Part shown: one piece after another, positions 7,193-15,330 of the stretch
Layout of the letters: the number at the start of each line of letters is the position of its first letter
Position numbering within the stretch: position 1 is the stretch's first letter
Source of the DNA: Pseudomonas sp. URMO17WK12:I11
GTDB taxonomy: Bacteria > Pseudomonadota > Gammaproteobacteria > Pseudomonadales > Pseudomonadaceae
Length of the DNA: 64,000 bases
Reading direction: 5' to 3'
NCBI RefSeq assembly: GCF_007677725.1
Contig: NZ_VEDF01000011.1
Span: 1 to 64,000 of the forward strand
Notes under the pieces: model-generated
What the model was told of the DNA's origin: nothing
The model's database searches: none
The model's input: the letters and a program-made list of their open reading frames with translations, nothing else
Position numbers and translations under genes: made by a program

Positions 7193-9331
7193 ATGCCCCT
7201 GCTTCGCCCCCACCTGCCCCTGAGCCTGCTCAGCCTGGGCCTGGCACTGCACAGCCTGCAAGGCTGGGCAGACACCCACGTGGAGCTCGCCCCCGTGCAG
7301 GTGTCCGATATCTTGGCCAGCGACGGCTACGCGGCAAAAGAAGCCTCGGTCGGCGGCTTTGCGCCTGCAACACTGCTCGACACCCCCGCCTCGGTAAGCG
7401 TATTCAGTCAGCAGCTACTTGAAGACCGTCAGGTGCGCTTGCTCAGTGAAGTGCTGCAAAGCGATGCCTCGGTGGGCGAAAGCTACGCGCCAGTTGGCTA
7501 TTACGAGAACTTCAACGTGCGCGGCTTCGAACTGAACGCTGCCAGCAGCTATCGCATCAACGGCCAGACCATCGCCGGCGAGCAGAACGTGGCGCTTGAA
7601 AACAAGCAGCAGGTCGAACTGCTCAAAGGCCTGTCCGGCCTGCAAAGCGGTGTGTCGGAGCCGGGCGGGTTGATCAACTATGTCACCAAGCGCGCCGCTG
7701 ACGTACGCAGCGTGACGCTGGCGAGCAATGCCCAGGGCGAGCGCTACCTGGCCACCGACCTGGGCGGCTGGTTCGGTAGCGAACGCCAGTTTGGCCTGCG
7801 CGCGAATCTCGCCCACGAAGACATACGCTCGTATGTCGACCATGCCGATGGCACGCGCGACTTCGCGTCGCTGGCATTCGACTGGCAGCTGAGCGCGGCA
7901 GCCAGCCTGCAGCTGGACGCCGAATACCAGCACCGTGAACAACGTTCGGTGCCGGGCTATCAATTGCTGGCTGGCAGCGCGTTGCCGCATGGCATCGACC
8001 CGAGCGACCGCCTGGCGTACCAACCCTGGGCCAAGCCTGTGCAGAACGATGCGCTGAACCTTGGCGGGCGCTTTGAGTACCGCTTCGACGAGGCCTGGAC
8101 CGGCACCCTGAGCGCCTCGCGCAGCAAGGTGGTGATCGACGACTACAGTGCATTCGCCTGGGGCAGCGAAAACGGCATGCAAGCGCATTTCAGCGCTGCC
8201 GGCGATCACGACATCTATGACTTTCGTAGCCCCGACGACACCCGCCGCACCGATGAAACCCAGGCCTTGCTCAACGGCCGCTTCACCGCCCTGGGTGTGC
8301 AGCATGAACTGATCCTGGGCGCCAGCGCCCAACGCCGCACCCTAGACCAGCGGCCTTATTACAACGTGCTGGTCGGCAGCGGCAACATAGACGCCGGCGC
8401 ACCTTTCGCAGCGCCATCGGACGAGCCGATCGGCGCCAGTCAGAAGCGCTTGGACAGCCGCCAGTACGGCTTGTTTTTCAGCGATCGGATCACCTTCGAC
8501 GAACACTGGCAGGCTGTATGGGGCGCCCGCGAAGTGCGCCTGGACGAGCGAACCTGGGACGAGACCGGCGAGCCTGGGCGACATACTCGTCAGTATCAGT
8601 TGCTGCCCAACGCGGCGCTGATGTTCAAGCCCGACCTGGACACTACGCTGTACGCCAGCTACGCCAAGGGGCTGTCCGCCGGCGCGACGGCGCCGTGGTA
8701 CACCAGCAATGCCGCTGACATCCTCGCCCCGACGCTGTCGCACCAGTTGGAGCTGGGCATCAAGCGTGACTGGCAGGGCCTGAGCTTCAACGCCGCGTTG
8801 TTCCAGATCCGCCAAGAGTATCAATACGCGCGTCCCGATGGCGCAGGCAGCTTCACCTATGTGCAGCAGGGCCAACAAAAGAACCTCGGGCTGGAGCTGG
8901 GCGCCACCGGCTGGTTGACGCCCGACCTGCAGATCCACGCCAGCGCCGCGGCGATACGTGCTCGGGTGCAAAACAGCGGCACCGACGCTTACGAAGGCCA
9001 TCAGGCCATTAATGTGCCGCGGCTCAGGGCGGCATTGCATGCCGACTATGCCCTGCCGCTACCGGGGCTGGCGCTGCTCGCTAGCGCACGCTACAGCGCC
9101 AGCAAGTACGCCAGCCAGGCCGGCACTGTGCAGGTGGGCGGTTATACGGTGTTCGACCTGGGCAGCCGCTACACCACGCAGGTAGGTGGCTACCAAACGG
9201 TGCTGCGGCTGACCGTCGACAATGTTTTCGACAAACGCTACTGGCGCGACGTAGGCGATTACCTGGGAGACAACTACTTGTTCCAAGGCGCACCGCGTAC
9301 GGCGCGCCTGTCGGCGTCGGTGAGTTTCTAG
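7193..9331 (+). CDS. TonB-dependent siderophore receptor
   Basis: The 712-residue outer-membrane receptor has a signal peptide (about residues 1-26, ending LQGWA), a plug domain (VSVFSQQLLEDRQ, then NVRGFELN, then GLSGLQSGVSEPGGLINYVTKR) and a 22-strand beta barrel ending in the C-terminal aromatic LSASVSF. It resembles FhuA/ferrichrome- or ferrioxamine-type receptors, with no N-terminal signalling extension of the FecA/FpvA kind. No sigma/anti-sigma pair, ABC transporter or siderophore synthesis genes lie alongside. I saw no convincing Fur box, and the substrate is unknown. Confidence 0.93.
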   Translation: MPLLRPHLPLSLLSLGLALHSLQGWADTHVELAPVQVSDILASDGYAAKEASVGGFAPATLLDTPASVSVFSQQLLEDRQVRLLSEVLQSDASVGESYAPVGYYENFNVRGFELNAASSYRINGQTIAGEQNVALENKQQVELLKGLSGLQSGVSEPGGLINYVTKRAADVRSVTLASNAQGERYLATDLGGWFGSERQFGLRANLAHEDIRSYVDHADGTRDFASLAFDWQLSAAASLQLDAEYQHREQRSVPGYQLLAGSALPHGIDPSDRLAYQPWAKPVQNDALNLGGRFEYRFDEAWTGTLSASRSKVVIDDYSAFAWGSENGMQAHFSAAGDHDIYDFRSPDDTRRTDETQALLNGRFTALGVQHELILGASAQRRTLDQRPYYNVLVGSGNIDAGAPFAAPSDEPIGASQKRLDSRQYGLFFSDRITFDEHWQAVWGAREVRLDERTWDETGEPGRHTRQYQLLPNAALMFKPDLDTTLYASYAKGLSAGATAPWYTSNAADILAPTLSHQLELGIKRDWQGLSFNAALFQIRQEYQYARPDGAGSFTYVQQGQQKNLGLELGATGWLTPDLQIHASAAAIRARVQNSGTDAYEGHQAINVPRLRAALHADYALPLPGLALLASARYSASKYASQAGTVQVGGYTVFDLGSRYTTQVGGYQTVLRLTVDNVFDKRYWRDVGDYLGDNYLFQGAPRTARLSASVSF

Positions 9332-9410
9332 CGAGCGCATAAGCCCTGGCGCCAGCGCGCAAAGCGGCATCGGCCGTGCGCTGGCGACATGGACAGGCTG
9401 CGCTGAAAGC

Positions 9411-9444
9411 AAAAAGCCCCCGAGCTTTTCAGCGCGGGGGCTTT
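9411..9444 (-). terminator. rho-independent terminator of tRNA-Ser
   Basis: The stem AGCCCCC/GGGGGCT has a loop of about 14 bases, with five T after the stem on the minus strand. It sits 10 bases beyond the 3' end of the tRNA and may also stop the converging receptor transcript. Confidence 0.8.
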
Positions 9445-9453
9445 CGCAGAATG

Positions 9454-9543
9454 TGGCGGTGAAGAAGGGATTTGAACCCTTGATACGATTTCTCGTATAC
9501 ACACTTTCCAGGCGTGCTCCTTCGACCACTCGGACACTTCACC
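9454..9543 (-). tRNA. tRNA-Ser (anticodon GGA)
   Basis: The minus strand reads GGTGAAGTGTCCGAGTGG at the 5' end. It carries an anticodon loop CTGGAAA with GGA, a long variable arm typical of serine tRNAs, the T-arm GGGTTCAAATCCC and an acceptor ending TTCACC, discriminator G and an encoded CCA. The length is 90 bases. It decodes UCC/UCU. A sigma-70 promoter and a terminator flank it, so it is a single-gene unit. I see no integrase or att duplication beside it. Confidence 0.97.
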
Positions 9544-9580
9544 GTTTCTCTTCAAGGCATTCACCCTGTCGAGGCGCGCT

Positions 9581-9609
9581 AATTTAGTGGAAGGGCTTTT
9601 CTTTGGCAA
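9581..9609 (-). promoter_or_regulatory. sigma-70 promoter of tRNA-Ser
   Basis: On the minus strand, TTGCCA (-35) and TAAATT (-10) are separated by exactly 17 bases. They are followed by a GC-rich discriminator (AGCGCGCC), as usual for stringently controlled stable-RNA promoters. The predicted start is about 30 bases before the mature tRNA. An A/T-rich run upstream (9611-9640) could act as an UP element. Confidence 0.65.
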
Positions 9610-9832
9610 GCATTTTTTTTAGTTTTTTCATGTATTTAAGCCATCCTGACGAAATGTGACGATGGCCAAGGCAATGCTGCCATTCTCGCCAGCGCTTTTA
9701 CCCAGGCAGCCGCCCTGCCCTAGACCTGGCGCAGCATAGCGCCGGCCGGCTGACCGAGTAGTCAGTCTTGCTGCTTTACCTGGCCGGCCGTGCTGGGTAA
9801 CGTCAGCGCCACGCCACCCAAAGGATTTTGCC

Positions 9833-10522
9833 ATGAGCGACTTGATCTCCTACCACGCCGAAGACGGCATCGCCACGCTGACCTTGAACAACGGCAAGGT
9901 CAATGCCATCTCGCCCGATGTCATCAGCGCCTTCAACGCCGCCCTGGATCGCGCCACTCAAGAGCGCGCGGTGGTCGTCATCACTGGCCAGCCCGGCATC
10001 CTTTCCGGTGGCTACGACCTGAAAGTCATGACCTCTGGCCCGAAGGAAGCAGTCGCCCTGGTGACCGCCGGCTCGACCCTGGCCCGCCGTCTGCTTGCGC
10101 ATCCCTTCCCGGTGGTCATTGCCTGCCCAGGCCACGCCGTGGCCAAAGGGGCCTTCCTGCTGCTGTCGGCCGATTACCGTATCGGCGTCGAAGGGCCATA
10201 CAAGATCGGCCTGAACGAGGTGCAGATCGGCATGACCATGCACCACGCCGGTATTGAGCTGGCCCGTGACCGCCTGCGCCGTTCGGCCTTCCAGCGCTCG
10301 GTGATCAACGCCGAGATGTTCGAGCCCAAAGAAGCGCTCAAGGCCGGCTTCCTCGACAAAGTGGTGCCCGCCGAGCAACTGCTCGACGCTGCCCACGACA
10401 TCGCCCACGAACTCAAGAAGCTGAACATGCAAGCGCACAAGAACACCAAACTCAAGGTGCGCAAGGCGCTGCTCGATGCACTGGACGAGGCCATCGCGCT
10501 CGATCAGGGCTACATGGGCTGA
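9833..10522 (+). CDS. crotonase-fold enoyl-CoA hydratase/isomerase family protein
   Basis: The 229-residue product has the crotonase fold. The oxyanion-hole strand ILSGGYDLKVM is near residue 60, and the second motif GHAVAKGAFLLLSADYRIG near 105-125. The position of the first catalytic Glu of true hydratases (GGGxEL) is occupied by Phe, while the second Glu is kept in GLNEVQIGM. That pattern suits an enoyl-CoA isomerase or another family member rather than a classical hydratase. It is shorter than the usual 255-260 residues. It stands alone, with no beta-oxidation partners nearby. Confidence 0.85.
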   Translation: MSDLISYHAEDGIATLTLNNGKVNAISPDVISAFNAALDRATQERAVVVITGQPGILSGGYDLKVMTSGPKEAVALVTAGSTLARRLLAHPFPVVIACPGHAVAKGAFLLLSADYRIGVEGPYKIGLNEVQIGMTMHHAGIELARDRLRRSAFQRSVINAEMFEPKEALKAGFLDKVVPAEQLLDAAHDIAHELKKLNMQAHKNTKLKVRKALLDALDEAIALDQGYMG

Positions 10523-10604
10523 CCCGGCCACGCCGCCATGACGGCTCACGCCAAGGTTTGCCCCAACCAGTGCACAGCCGTACACTGGCCGGCGACTGTC
10601 TGGT

Positions 10605-11336
10605 GTGAGTCGTACCATGCTTTATGTGCTTCGTATGTTTCTGCTGGGTCTGCACTTCATCCTGGTCGGATTGGTGGGCCTGGTGATCGGCCTGTTGCGC
10701 CCGTTCAACCCTGACAACAGCCGCGTGTTCGCGCGCCTGTACAGCGTGCCGGCTACCTGGCTGATGCGTATCAAGGTCAAGGCACAGGTCGGCCCACTGT
10801 GGGATCAGCCGCCCGGCTGTGTGATCGTCGCCAACCATCAATCGAATTTCGATCTTTTCATTCTTGGCCATGTGGTACCGCCGCGCACGGTGGCCATCGG
10901 CAAGAAGAGCCTGGGCTGGATCCCGCTGTTCGGGCAGCTGTTCTGGCTGGGCGGCAACGTGCTGATCGATCGCAAGAATGCCTACCAGGCGCGCAAGGCC
11001 CTGCAAACCACCACGCGCACCCTGCGCAACGACACCTCGATCTGGATCTTTCCCGAGGGCACGCGCAACCCGGGCGAGCAACTGCTGGCCTTCAAGAAAG
11101 GCGCGTTCCACATGGCCATTGAAGCCGGCGTGCCGATCGTGCCGGTATGTGTCAGCCGCTATGCCCGACGCATGAGCCTGAACAGCTGGCGACGGCGCAC
11201 CGTGATCGTCCGCTCGCTGCCGCCGATCGCTACCCAAGGGCTCAGCCAACAGGACCTGCCGGCCTTGATCGAGCAGTGCCGCGCGCAAATGCAACAGTGC
11301 ATCGACCGCATGGAAAACGAACTGCAGCAGCGCTAG
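10605..11336 (+). CDS. plsC: 1-acyl-sn-glycerol-3-phosphate acyltransferase (PlsC type)
   Basis: This 243-residue membrane-associated enzyme makes phosphatidic acid from lysophosphatidic acid. An N-terminal hydrophobic segment (residues 5-33) precedes the catalytic motif NHQSNFD (NHxxxxD, about residue 78), the glycerol-phosphate motif FPEGTRNPGE (about 151) and VPIVPVCVSR. Two starts are possible: GTG at 10605 (used here) and ATG at 10617, four codons in. Pseudomonas genomes hold several PlsC paralogues, so it need not be the main one. Confidence 0.9.
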   Translation: MSRTMLYVLRMFLLGLHFILVGLVGLVIGLLRPFNPDNSRVFARLYSVPATWLMRIKVKAQVGPLWDQPPGCVIVANHQSNFDLFILGHVVPPRTVAIGKKSLGWIPLFGQLFWLGGNVLIDRKNAYQARKALQTTTRTLRNDTSIWIFPEGTRNPGEQLLAFKKGAFHMAIEAGVPIVPVCVSRYARRMSLNSWRRRTVIVRSLPPIATQGLSQQDLPALIEQCRAQMQQCIDRMENELQQR

Positions 11337-11399
11337 GTTGCTCTGCTGGCCGCTTCGGCCCAAGCTGTACAGCGAGTACAACCGAACAAGTGGATAACC

Positions 11400-12371
11400 A
11401 TGGGTCGAGTCGTGGCATCGGCGGTGTACGCCGCAGGCAGGAAAGTGACCAACATCAGCATCGACGAGGGCCGTGAATGGGCGTGCAAGCCCGGCCATTT
11501 CGTGTGGATCGGCCTGGAGGAACCCAACGCCGAGGAGCTGGCCACCCTGCAGTGTCAGTTCAATCTGCATGAGCTGGCCATCGAGGATGCCCTGGAAAAA
11601 CACAGCCGGCCCAAACTCGAGACATTCGGCGACGCGCTGTTCATCGTCACCTATTCTCCGGTGCGCCTCGAGGGCAAGCTGGAGTTCATCGAAACCCATA
11701 TCTTCGCCGGCAACGGCTACGTCATCACCTGCCGCAACGGCCACTCCAAGTCCTATGCGCTGGTGCGCCAACGCTGCGAGGCGCGGCCGCTGCTGCTCGA
11801 ACATGGCGAAGATTTCGTGCTGTATGCCCTGCTCGATTTCGTCACCGAGAACTACCAGCCGGTCAGCGAAGCGATCCACAGCGAAATCGAAGCGCTCGAA
11901 CAGAGCGTGCTGAGCAACTCGCTGCAAGAGGCAGACATCCAGCGCCTGCACAGCCTGCGCCGGGACATTCTGCGCCTGCGTCGCTACGTGGCGCCGATGG
12001 TGGAGGTAAGTGAGGAGCTGCAGCGCCTGAGCTTTCCGTTCATCGACAAGAACATGCGCCCGTACTTTCGCGATGTGCAGATCCACGTCACACGGCAGAT
12101 GGAAGACTTGTCCGGCATTCGCGACATCGCCAGCCAGACCATCGAAATCGGCATGCTGCTGGAAGCTTCGCGGCAGAGCATCGTGCAACGCAAGTTCGCC
12201 GCCTGGGCGGCGATCCTGGCGTTTCCCACGGCAATTGCCGGTATCTACGGGATGAACTTCCAGAACATGCCCGAGCTTGGCTGGCACTACGGCTACTATG
12301 CCGTGCTCGGGGTGATCGGCTTGGGCTGCGCTGGCTTGTACGCCAGCTTCAAGAAGTCTGGCTGGCTCTAG
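11400..12371 (+). CDS. CorA-family magnesium/metal transporter
   Basis: The 323-residue protein has the CorA layout: a long cytoplasmic N-terminal domain, a long stalk helix with IDKNMRPYFRDVQIHV, and two C-terminal membrane helices. The first is followed by the signature YGMN in GIYGMNFQNMPEL, which forms the selectivity filter. It works as an inner-membrane pentamer. Length and the FQNMPEL loop match the common Pseudomonas CorA paralogue. Whether it carries Mg, Co or Zn cannot be told from sequence. The gene starts 64 bases after plsC. Confidence 0.92.
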   Translation: MGRVVASAVYAAGRKVTNISIDEGREWACKPGHFVWIGLEEPNAEELATLQCQFNLHELAIEDALEKHSRPKLETFGDALFIVTYSPVRLEGKLEFIETHIFAGNGYVITCRNGHSKSYALVRQRCEARPLLLEHGEDFVLYALLDFVTENYQPVSEAIHSEIEALEQSVLSNSLQEADIQRLHSLRRDILRLRRYVAPMVEVSEELQRLSFPFIDKNMRPYFRDVQIHVTRQMEDLSGIRDIASQTIEIGMLLEASRQSIVQRKFAAWAAILAFPTAIAGIYGMNFQNMPELGWHYGYYAVLGVIGLGCAGLYASFKKSGWL

Positions 12372-12385
12372 CAGCCCTTGCGCAA

Positions 12386-13120
12386 TCAGGCGGCGCTGTC
12401 GCGAGCCTTGCTTGGCTGCTGGATGAAACGCAGCATCCATTCGCCGACTAGGTCGCCCTGGTGCTCGGTGGCAAGGCTGGCAATGGCTTTCTGGTAGACC
12501 TCATCGCCCAGGTACTGCTGGCGCGCATCGAGCAGTGCCCGTGAGTAGTCGTTGACGAATTCCGGGTGCCCCTGGAAGCACAGCACCTGATCGGCGATGT
12601 AGTACGCAGCGTTGGGGCAGAACTCGCTCGACGCTATCACGGTAGCGCCGGCAGGCACCTCGGTCACCTGGTCCTGGTGGCTGATCAGCAAGGTCAGCTC
12701 GCCTACCTCGGGGTCCATCCAGGGTGCATGTGCGGTAAGGGTGTAGCGGTGGGTGCCCACGCCCCAGCCCTGCTCGGCACGCTCGGCCTTGCCACCGAGG
12801 GTCAAGGCCAGCAACTGGTGACCGAAGCACACGCCCAGCAGTTTTTCGCCACGCTGATAGAGCTTGAGCAGATACGCCTTGAGGGTCTGGATCCAGGGGT
12901 CGTCACCGAACGAATCAGCCTTGCTGCCAGTCACAAGATAGGCGTCGAAGCGCTCGCCCTCGGGCGGGTAAACGCCATTCATGACGTTGAATACACGGAA
13001 CTCGGCTGCGATCGGCTGACGCGCGAAGAGCTGCTCGAACATCCTGCCGTAGCCCTGGTACTGCGCGGTCAACTCCGGTCGCAGGACATCGGTCTCAAGG
13101 ATGCAGATGCGTAACGACAT
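12386..13120 (-). CDS. class I glutamine amidotransferase-like protein
   Basis: This 244-residue GATase1 domain protein has the nucleophile elbow GVCFGHQLLA (Cys near residue 96) and the His-Glu motif QGHPEF near 180, so the hydrolase triad is complete. It is a stand-alone domain of the GuaA-N/YfeJ-like class. Such proteins may deaminate glutamine or gamma-glutamyl compounds, and no synthase partner is adjacent. It converges on corA with only 15 bases between stops. Confidence 0.87.
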   Translation of the reverse strand: MSLRICILETDVLRPELTAQYQGYGRMFEQLFARQPIAAEFRVFNVMNGVYPPEGERFDAYLVTGSKADSFGDDPWIQTLKAYLLKLYQRGEKLLGVCFGHQLLALTLGGKAERAEQGWGVGTHRYTLTAHAPWMDPEVGELTLLISHQDQVTEVPAGATVIASSEFCPNAAYYIADQVLCFQGHPEFVNDYSRALLDARQQYLGDEVYQKAIASLATEHQGDLVGEWMLRFIQQPSKARDSAA

Positions 13121-13447
13121 AGGGATAGTCCTGAACGACGTGAGTGGAAATCAGCTATAGAGCCTGACGCGAAAGACACGTACAAGCAAGTAGGGTGCAC
13201 TGACGAACGGTCACATTTTGCCTGGGTTGGTTCAGCGGCACGCCAGGCGTCTAGGCAGAGCATGTGAGCATGGCGCCAACGGGCTTAATAACCCATCGCA
13301 ATTGATATTTAGGTTTTTAGTACAAAGCGTTCTCGACCCAGGAAGACGCTGGCCGCTTGAGTGGTTTATATCCACATACATGAGGCAAGCAGACCCGACA
13401 AGGAAGCCACCGGGTATTCAGGAATAACAACAAAAAGGCGGTCCGCC
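13121..13447. other. 327-base intergenic region, no gene recognised
   Basis: No coding frame is convincing. It must contain the promoter of the minus-strand amidotransferase and the promoter of the plus-strand small peptide/cytochrome genes. The part from 13280 to 13325 is A/T-rich compared with its surroundings. I found no clear hairpin or operator. Confidence 0.4.
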
Positions 13448-13543
13448 ATGTTCAGACAATCGAAAATTCGCCAAGCCGGGCTGATTCTCTTCGCAACCAC
13501 GTTGCTGTTGATTCTGCCCAACCTCACACGCCTGTTCGGCTGA
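13448..13543 (+). CDS. 31-residue single-pass membrane peptide
   Basis: A very short frame begins MFRQSKIRQAG, continues with a hydrophobic stretch of about 14 residues (LILFATTLLLILPN) and ends RLFG. A basic N terminus plus one helix is the pattern of small inner-membrane peptides. An A/G-rich site (AAAGGCGG) lies about 6 bases before the ATG. It stands 55 bases ahead of the cytochrome gene on the same strand, so co-transcription is likely. I think similar short proteins occur in other pseudomonads but could not check. Confidence 0.55.
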   Translation: MFRQSKIRQAGLILFATTLLLILPNLTRLFG

Positions 13544-13598
13544 CGCTCCTGGCCACGCTTGGGTTAACCTGCGCATTTTCATGTGCGGAGAATGCCCC

Positions 13599-14408
13599 AT
13601 GCGTCGATGCATCGCCCTGATGGCGCTGCTGCTGAGCCAATCACCGTTGGCGGCGCAGTTGAACCTGGAACTGGGTAACGGCGCCCGGCAGTGGTCCAGT
13701 CAAGCGTTGCTCGAGCATCCTCAGGCCCGCGACATCGCCATCGCGCACGATGTGTCGTACAAACGCAGCATGCACTACCGCGCCGTGCCCGTCTCGGCGC
13801 TGCTGCAAGGGGTGCAGCCGAGCGACCATTTGCAGGGGGTGGCCCTGGACGGCTTCGCGGCAGAAATGCCGGCGGGGCCATTGCTGCAGAATGGGCCTGC
13901 GCGCGCATGGCTTGCCGTGGAAGACCCGGCCAAGCCGTGGCCGGCATTGGCCAAGGGCAAACCTAGCGCCGGGCCCTTCTACCTGGTATGGACCGATCCG
14001 CAGGCAAGCGGCATCCGACCAGAGCAGTGGCCGTTTCAGATCAGCACTATCCGCCGCCTGGCACCGGTCGAGCAGCGCTTTCCAGCGCTGTTGCCCGATC
14101 CGCAGCTACCTGCTGAGAGCCCGGTGCGCCAGGGCTTTGCCCTGTTCCAGCAAAATTGTCTGGTGTGCCATCGATTGAATGGCGCAGGGGATGCGCAGTT
14201 CGGCCCGGACCTGAACGTGCCGCACAACCCTACTGAGTACTTTCAGCCGCAGTACTTGCGCCAATACATCCGCGACCCGCAAAGCCTGCGCCATTGGCCG
14301 CAGGCGCGTATGCCAGGGTTTGCCGAAGCGGTATTGAGCGATGAGCAACTGGACGCCTTGCTGGGCTACCTGAGCCATATGGCAGGCCTTAGACCGGCAA
14401 AAAAATGA
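13599..14408 (+). CDS. monohaem cytochrome c protein with N-terminal molybdopterin-oxidoreductase-like region
   Basis: The 269-residue exported protein has a signal peptide (about 1-20, ending PLAA). A region of about 130 residues follows, with features reminiscent of the sulfite-oxidase/YedY fold (VPVSALLQGV, GFAAEMPAGPL, then GPFYLVWTDP and WPFQISTIRRL). A C-terminal cytochrome c domain carries one haem site (CLVCH near residue 190) and a probable Met ligand in RMPGF. The ATG at 13599 has GGAG 8 bases upstream and is preferred to the ATG six codons earlier. It probably passes electrons in the periplasm. Confidence 0.8.
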   Translation: MRRCIALMALLLSQSPLAAQLNLELGNGARQWSSQALLEHPQARDIAIAHDVSYKRSMHYRAVPVSALLQGVQPSDHLQGVALDGFAAEMPAGPLLQNGPARAWLAVEDPAKPWPALAKGKPSAGPFYLVWTDPQASGIRPEQWPFQISTIRRLAPVEQRFPALLPDPQLPAESPVRQGFALFQQNCLVCHRLNGAGDAQFGPDLNVPHNPTEYFQPQYLRQYIRDPQSLRHWPQARMPGFAEAVLSDEQLDALLGYLSHMAGLRPAKK

Positions 14409-14431
14409 GGGCTGCCAAGCAGCCCCCTTTG
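14409..14431 (+). terminator. hairpin terminator after the cytochrome gene
   Basis: GGGCTGC, loop CAA, GCAGCCC, then CCTTTG directly follow the stop codon. The stem is strong but the T tract weak. It lies between convergent genes. Confidence 0.6.
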
Positions 14432-14472
14432 CGCATCCTGCACCCAAGCAGCAGTGCAGGCCTGTGAATGGC

Positions 14473-14805
14473 CTAGGCCATTATGCGCTCCTGTTTGACG
14501 CCCCAGCCTTCGACCTCACCGCCATGGGGCGAAACCACTTGCTCGAAGGCTTCCTCGAAGTCGCCGATGCCGCCGTAGGTAGCGAACATCACCTTGCTCA
14601 ACTCCAGGTGCCAGGCGCCATCGTCCATTTCGTGGACCTGCGCATTGAGCGATTCGCCCACGAACTCCCCGGCAGCCCGCCTGGCGGCGGCTTCGTCTGG
14701 AAATACCGCATAGAACTCGATGGGGTGGATGCGGGTGAAGTCAAAACCACCCGCTTTCATCTGGCGCAGCACATTGCTGCTGATATCGTCGCTTTGGCTG
14801 CTCAT
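14473..14805 (-). CDS. RraB-family protein (RNase E inhibitor-like)
   Basis: The 110-residue product matches the RraB/DUF695-like fold: SNVLRQMKAGGFDFTRIHPIEFYAVFPDEAAA is followed by VHEMDDGAWHLELSKVM and an acidic FEEAF stretch. In E. coli RraB binds the C-terminal scaffold of RNase E and alters degradosome composition. The ATG at 14805 opens at MSSQSDDIS. The frame is open further upstream, but that part is not RraB-like. Whether it acts on Pseudomonas RNase E is not known from sequence. Confidence 0.78.
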   Translation of the reverse strand: MSSQSDDISSNVLRQMKAGGFDFTRIHPIEFYAVFPDEAAARRAAGEFVGESLNAQVHEMDDGAWHLELSKVMFATYGGIGDFEEAFEQVVSPHGGEVEGWGVKQERIMA

Positions 14806-14977
14806 GAATCGTCCTCCCGAATAAAACAATGGATAGACTTTCCGTGCACTACGCACCTGCCAGTACCCCTGGCAGTCCGAGCTGATGCAAGACGCGAACA
14901 AAGACAGCGCAGGCTGGCAGACAAGGCCCGCGCCTTACAAGCGTAGCGCCTGCGATGGGGCTACGCCAAGGGGTGTG

Positions 14978-15214
14978 TCAGGGCGCCTCCTGAATGGTCG
15001 TGATGGTCACGCCGCTGTGCTCCTTGAGCCAACGCGCCGTGGGCGAAACCGTGCGGTCCTGAAAGTCGTTGAGATCCAGCTCGTCCATTACCGGAAACAG
15101 ATGAGTTCGTATTGCCCGCGCAGCGTCTTCCTCGCTGGGGCAGTGCTCCGCATGCAAAAGCAACGACGTTGGCACGCCTTTCGGATCAGCAAAGATGACT
15201 TCCCACTCTTTCAT
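14978..15214 (-). CDS. small conserved hypothetical protein
   Basis: This 78-residue soluble acidic protein begins MKEWEVIFADPKGVP and ends TITTIQEAP. I do not recognise a family. The frame extends to a TTG at 15235, but the ATG at 15214 is preceded by GAGAGGG at suitable spacing and is the better start. It lies between the phosphoglycerol transferase and the RraB-like gene on the same strand, though a hairpin at 15301 separates it from the former. Confidence 0.65.
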   Translation of the reverse strand: MKEWEVIFADPKGVPTSLLLHAEHCPSEEDAARAIRTHLFPVMDELDLNDFQDRTVSPTARWLKEHSGVTITTIQEAP

Positions 15215-15300
15215 CGAACGCGCCCTCTCGATCAAGGAACAACAGGTATGTAGTGCCTGTTAAAGCTGACCTTGGCCCTCGGCGATTGTTCATTAAGTCA

Positions 15301-15321
15301 AAGGGCCGCAGTGCGGCCCTT
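15301..15321 (-). terminator. hairpin terminator after the LtaS-type gene
   Basis: The arms AAGGGCCGC and GCGGCCCTT have a 3-base loop and lie just beyond the stop of the minus-strand phosphoglycerol transferase gene. The following T run is short. Confidence 0.6.
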
Positions 15322-15330
15322 CGTCGTTCT

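Noticed and set aside
9454..9832. Integration site at tRNA-Ser
   Set aside because: No integrase gene and no repeat of the tRNA 3' end was found nearby. The downstream gene is an ordinary crotonase.
10452..12440. A 662-codon open frame on the minus strand opposite plsC and corA
   Set aside because: The composition is that of an antisense frame, and both plus-strand genes have catalytic or pore motifs.
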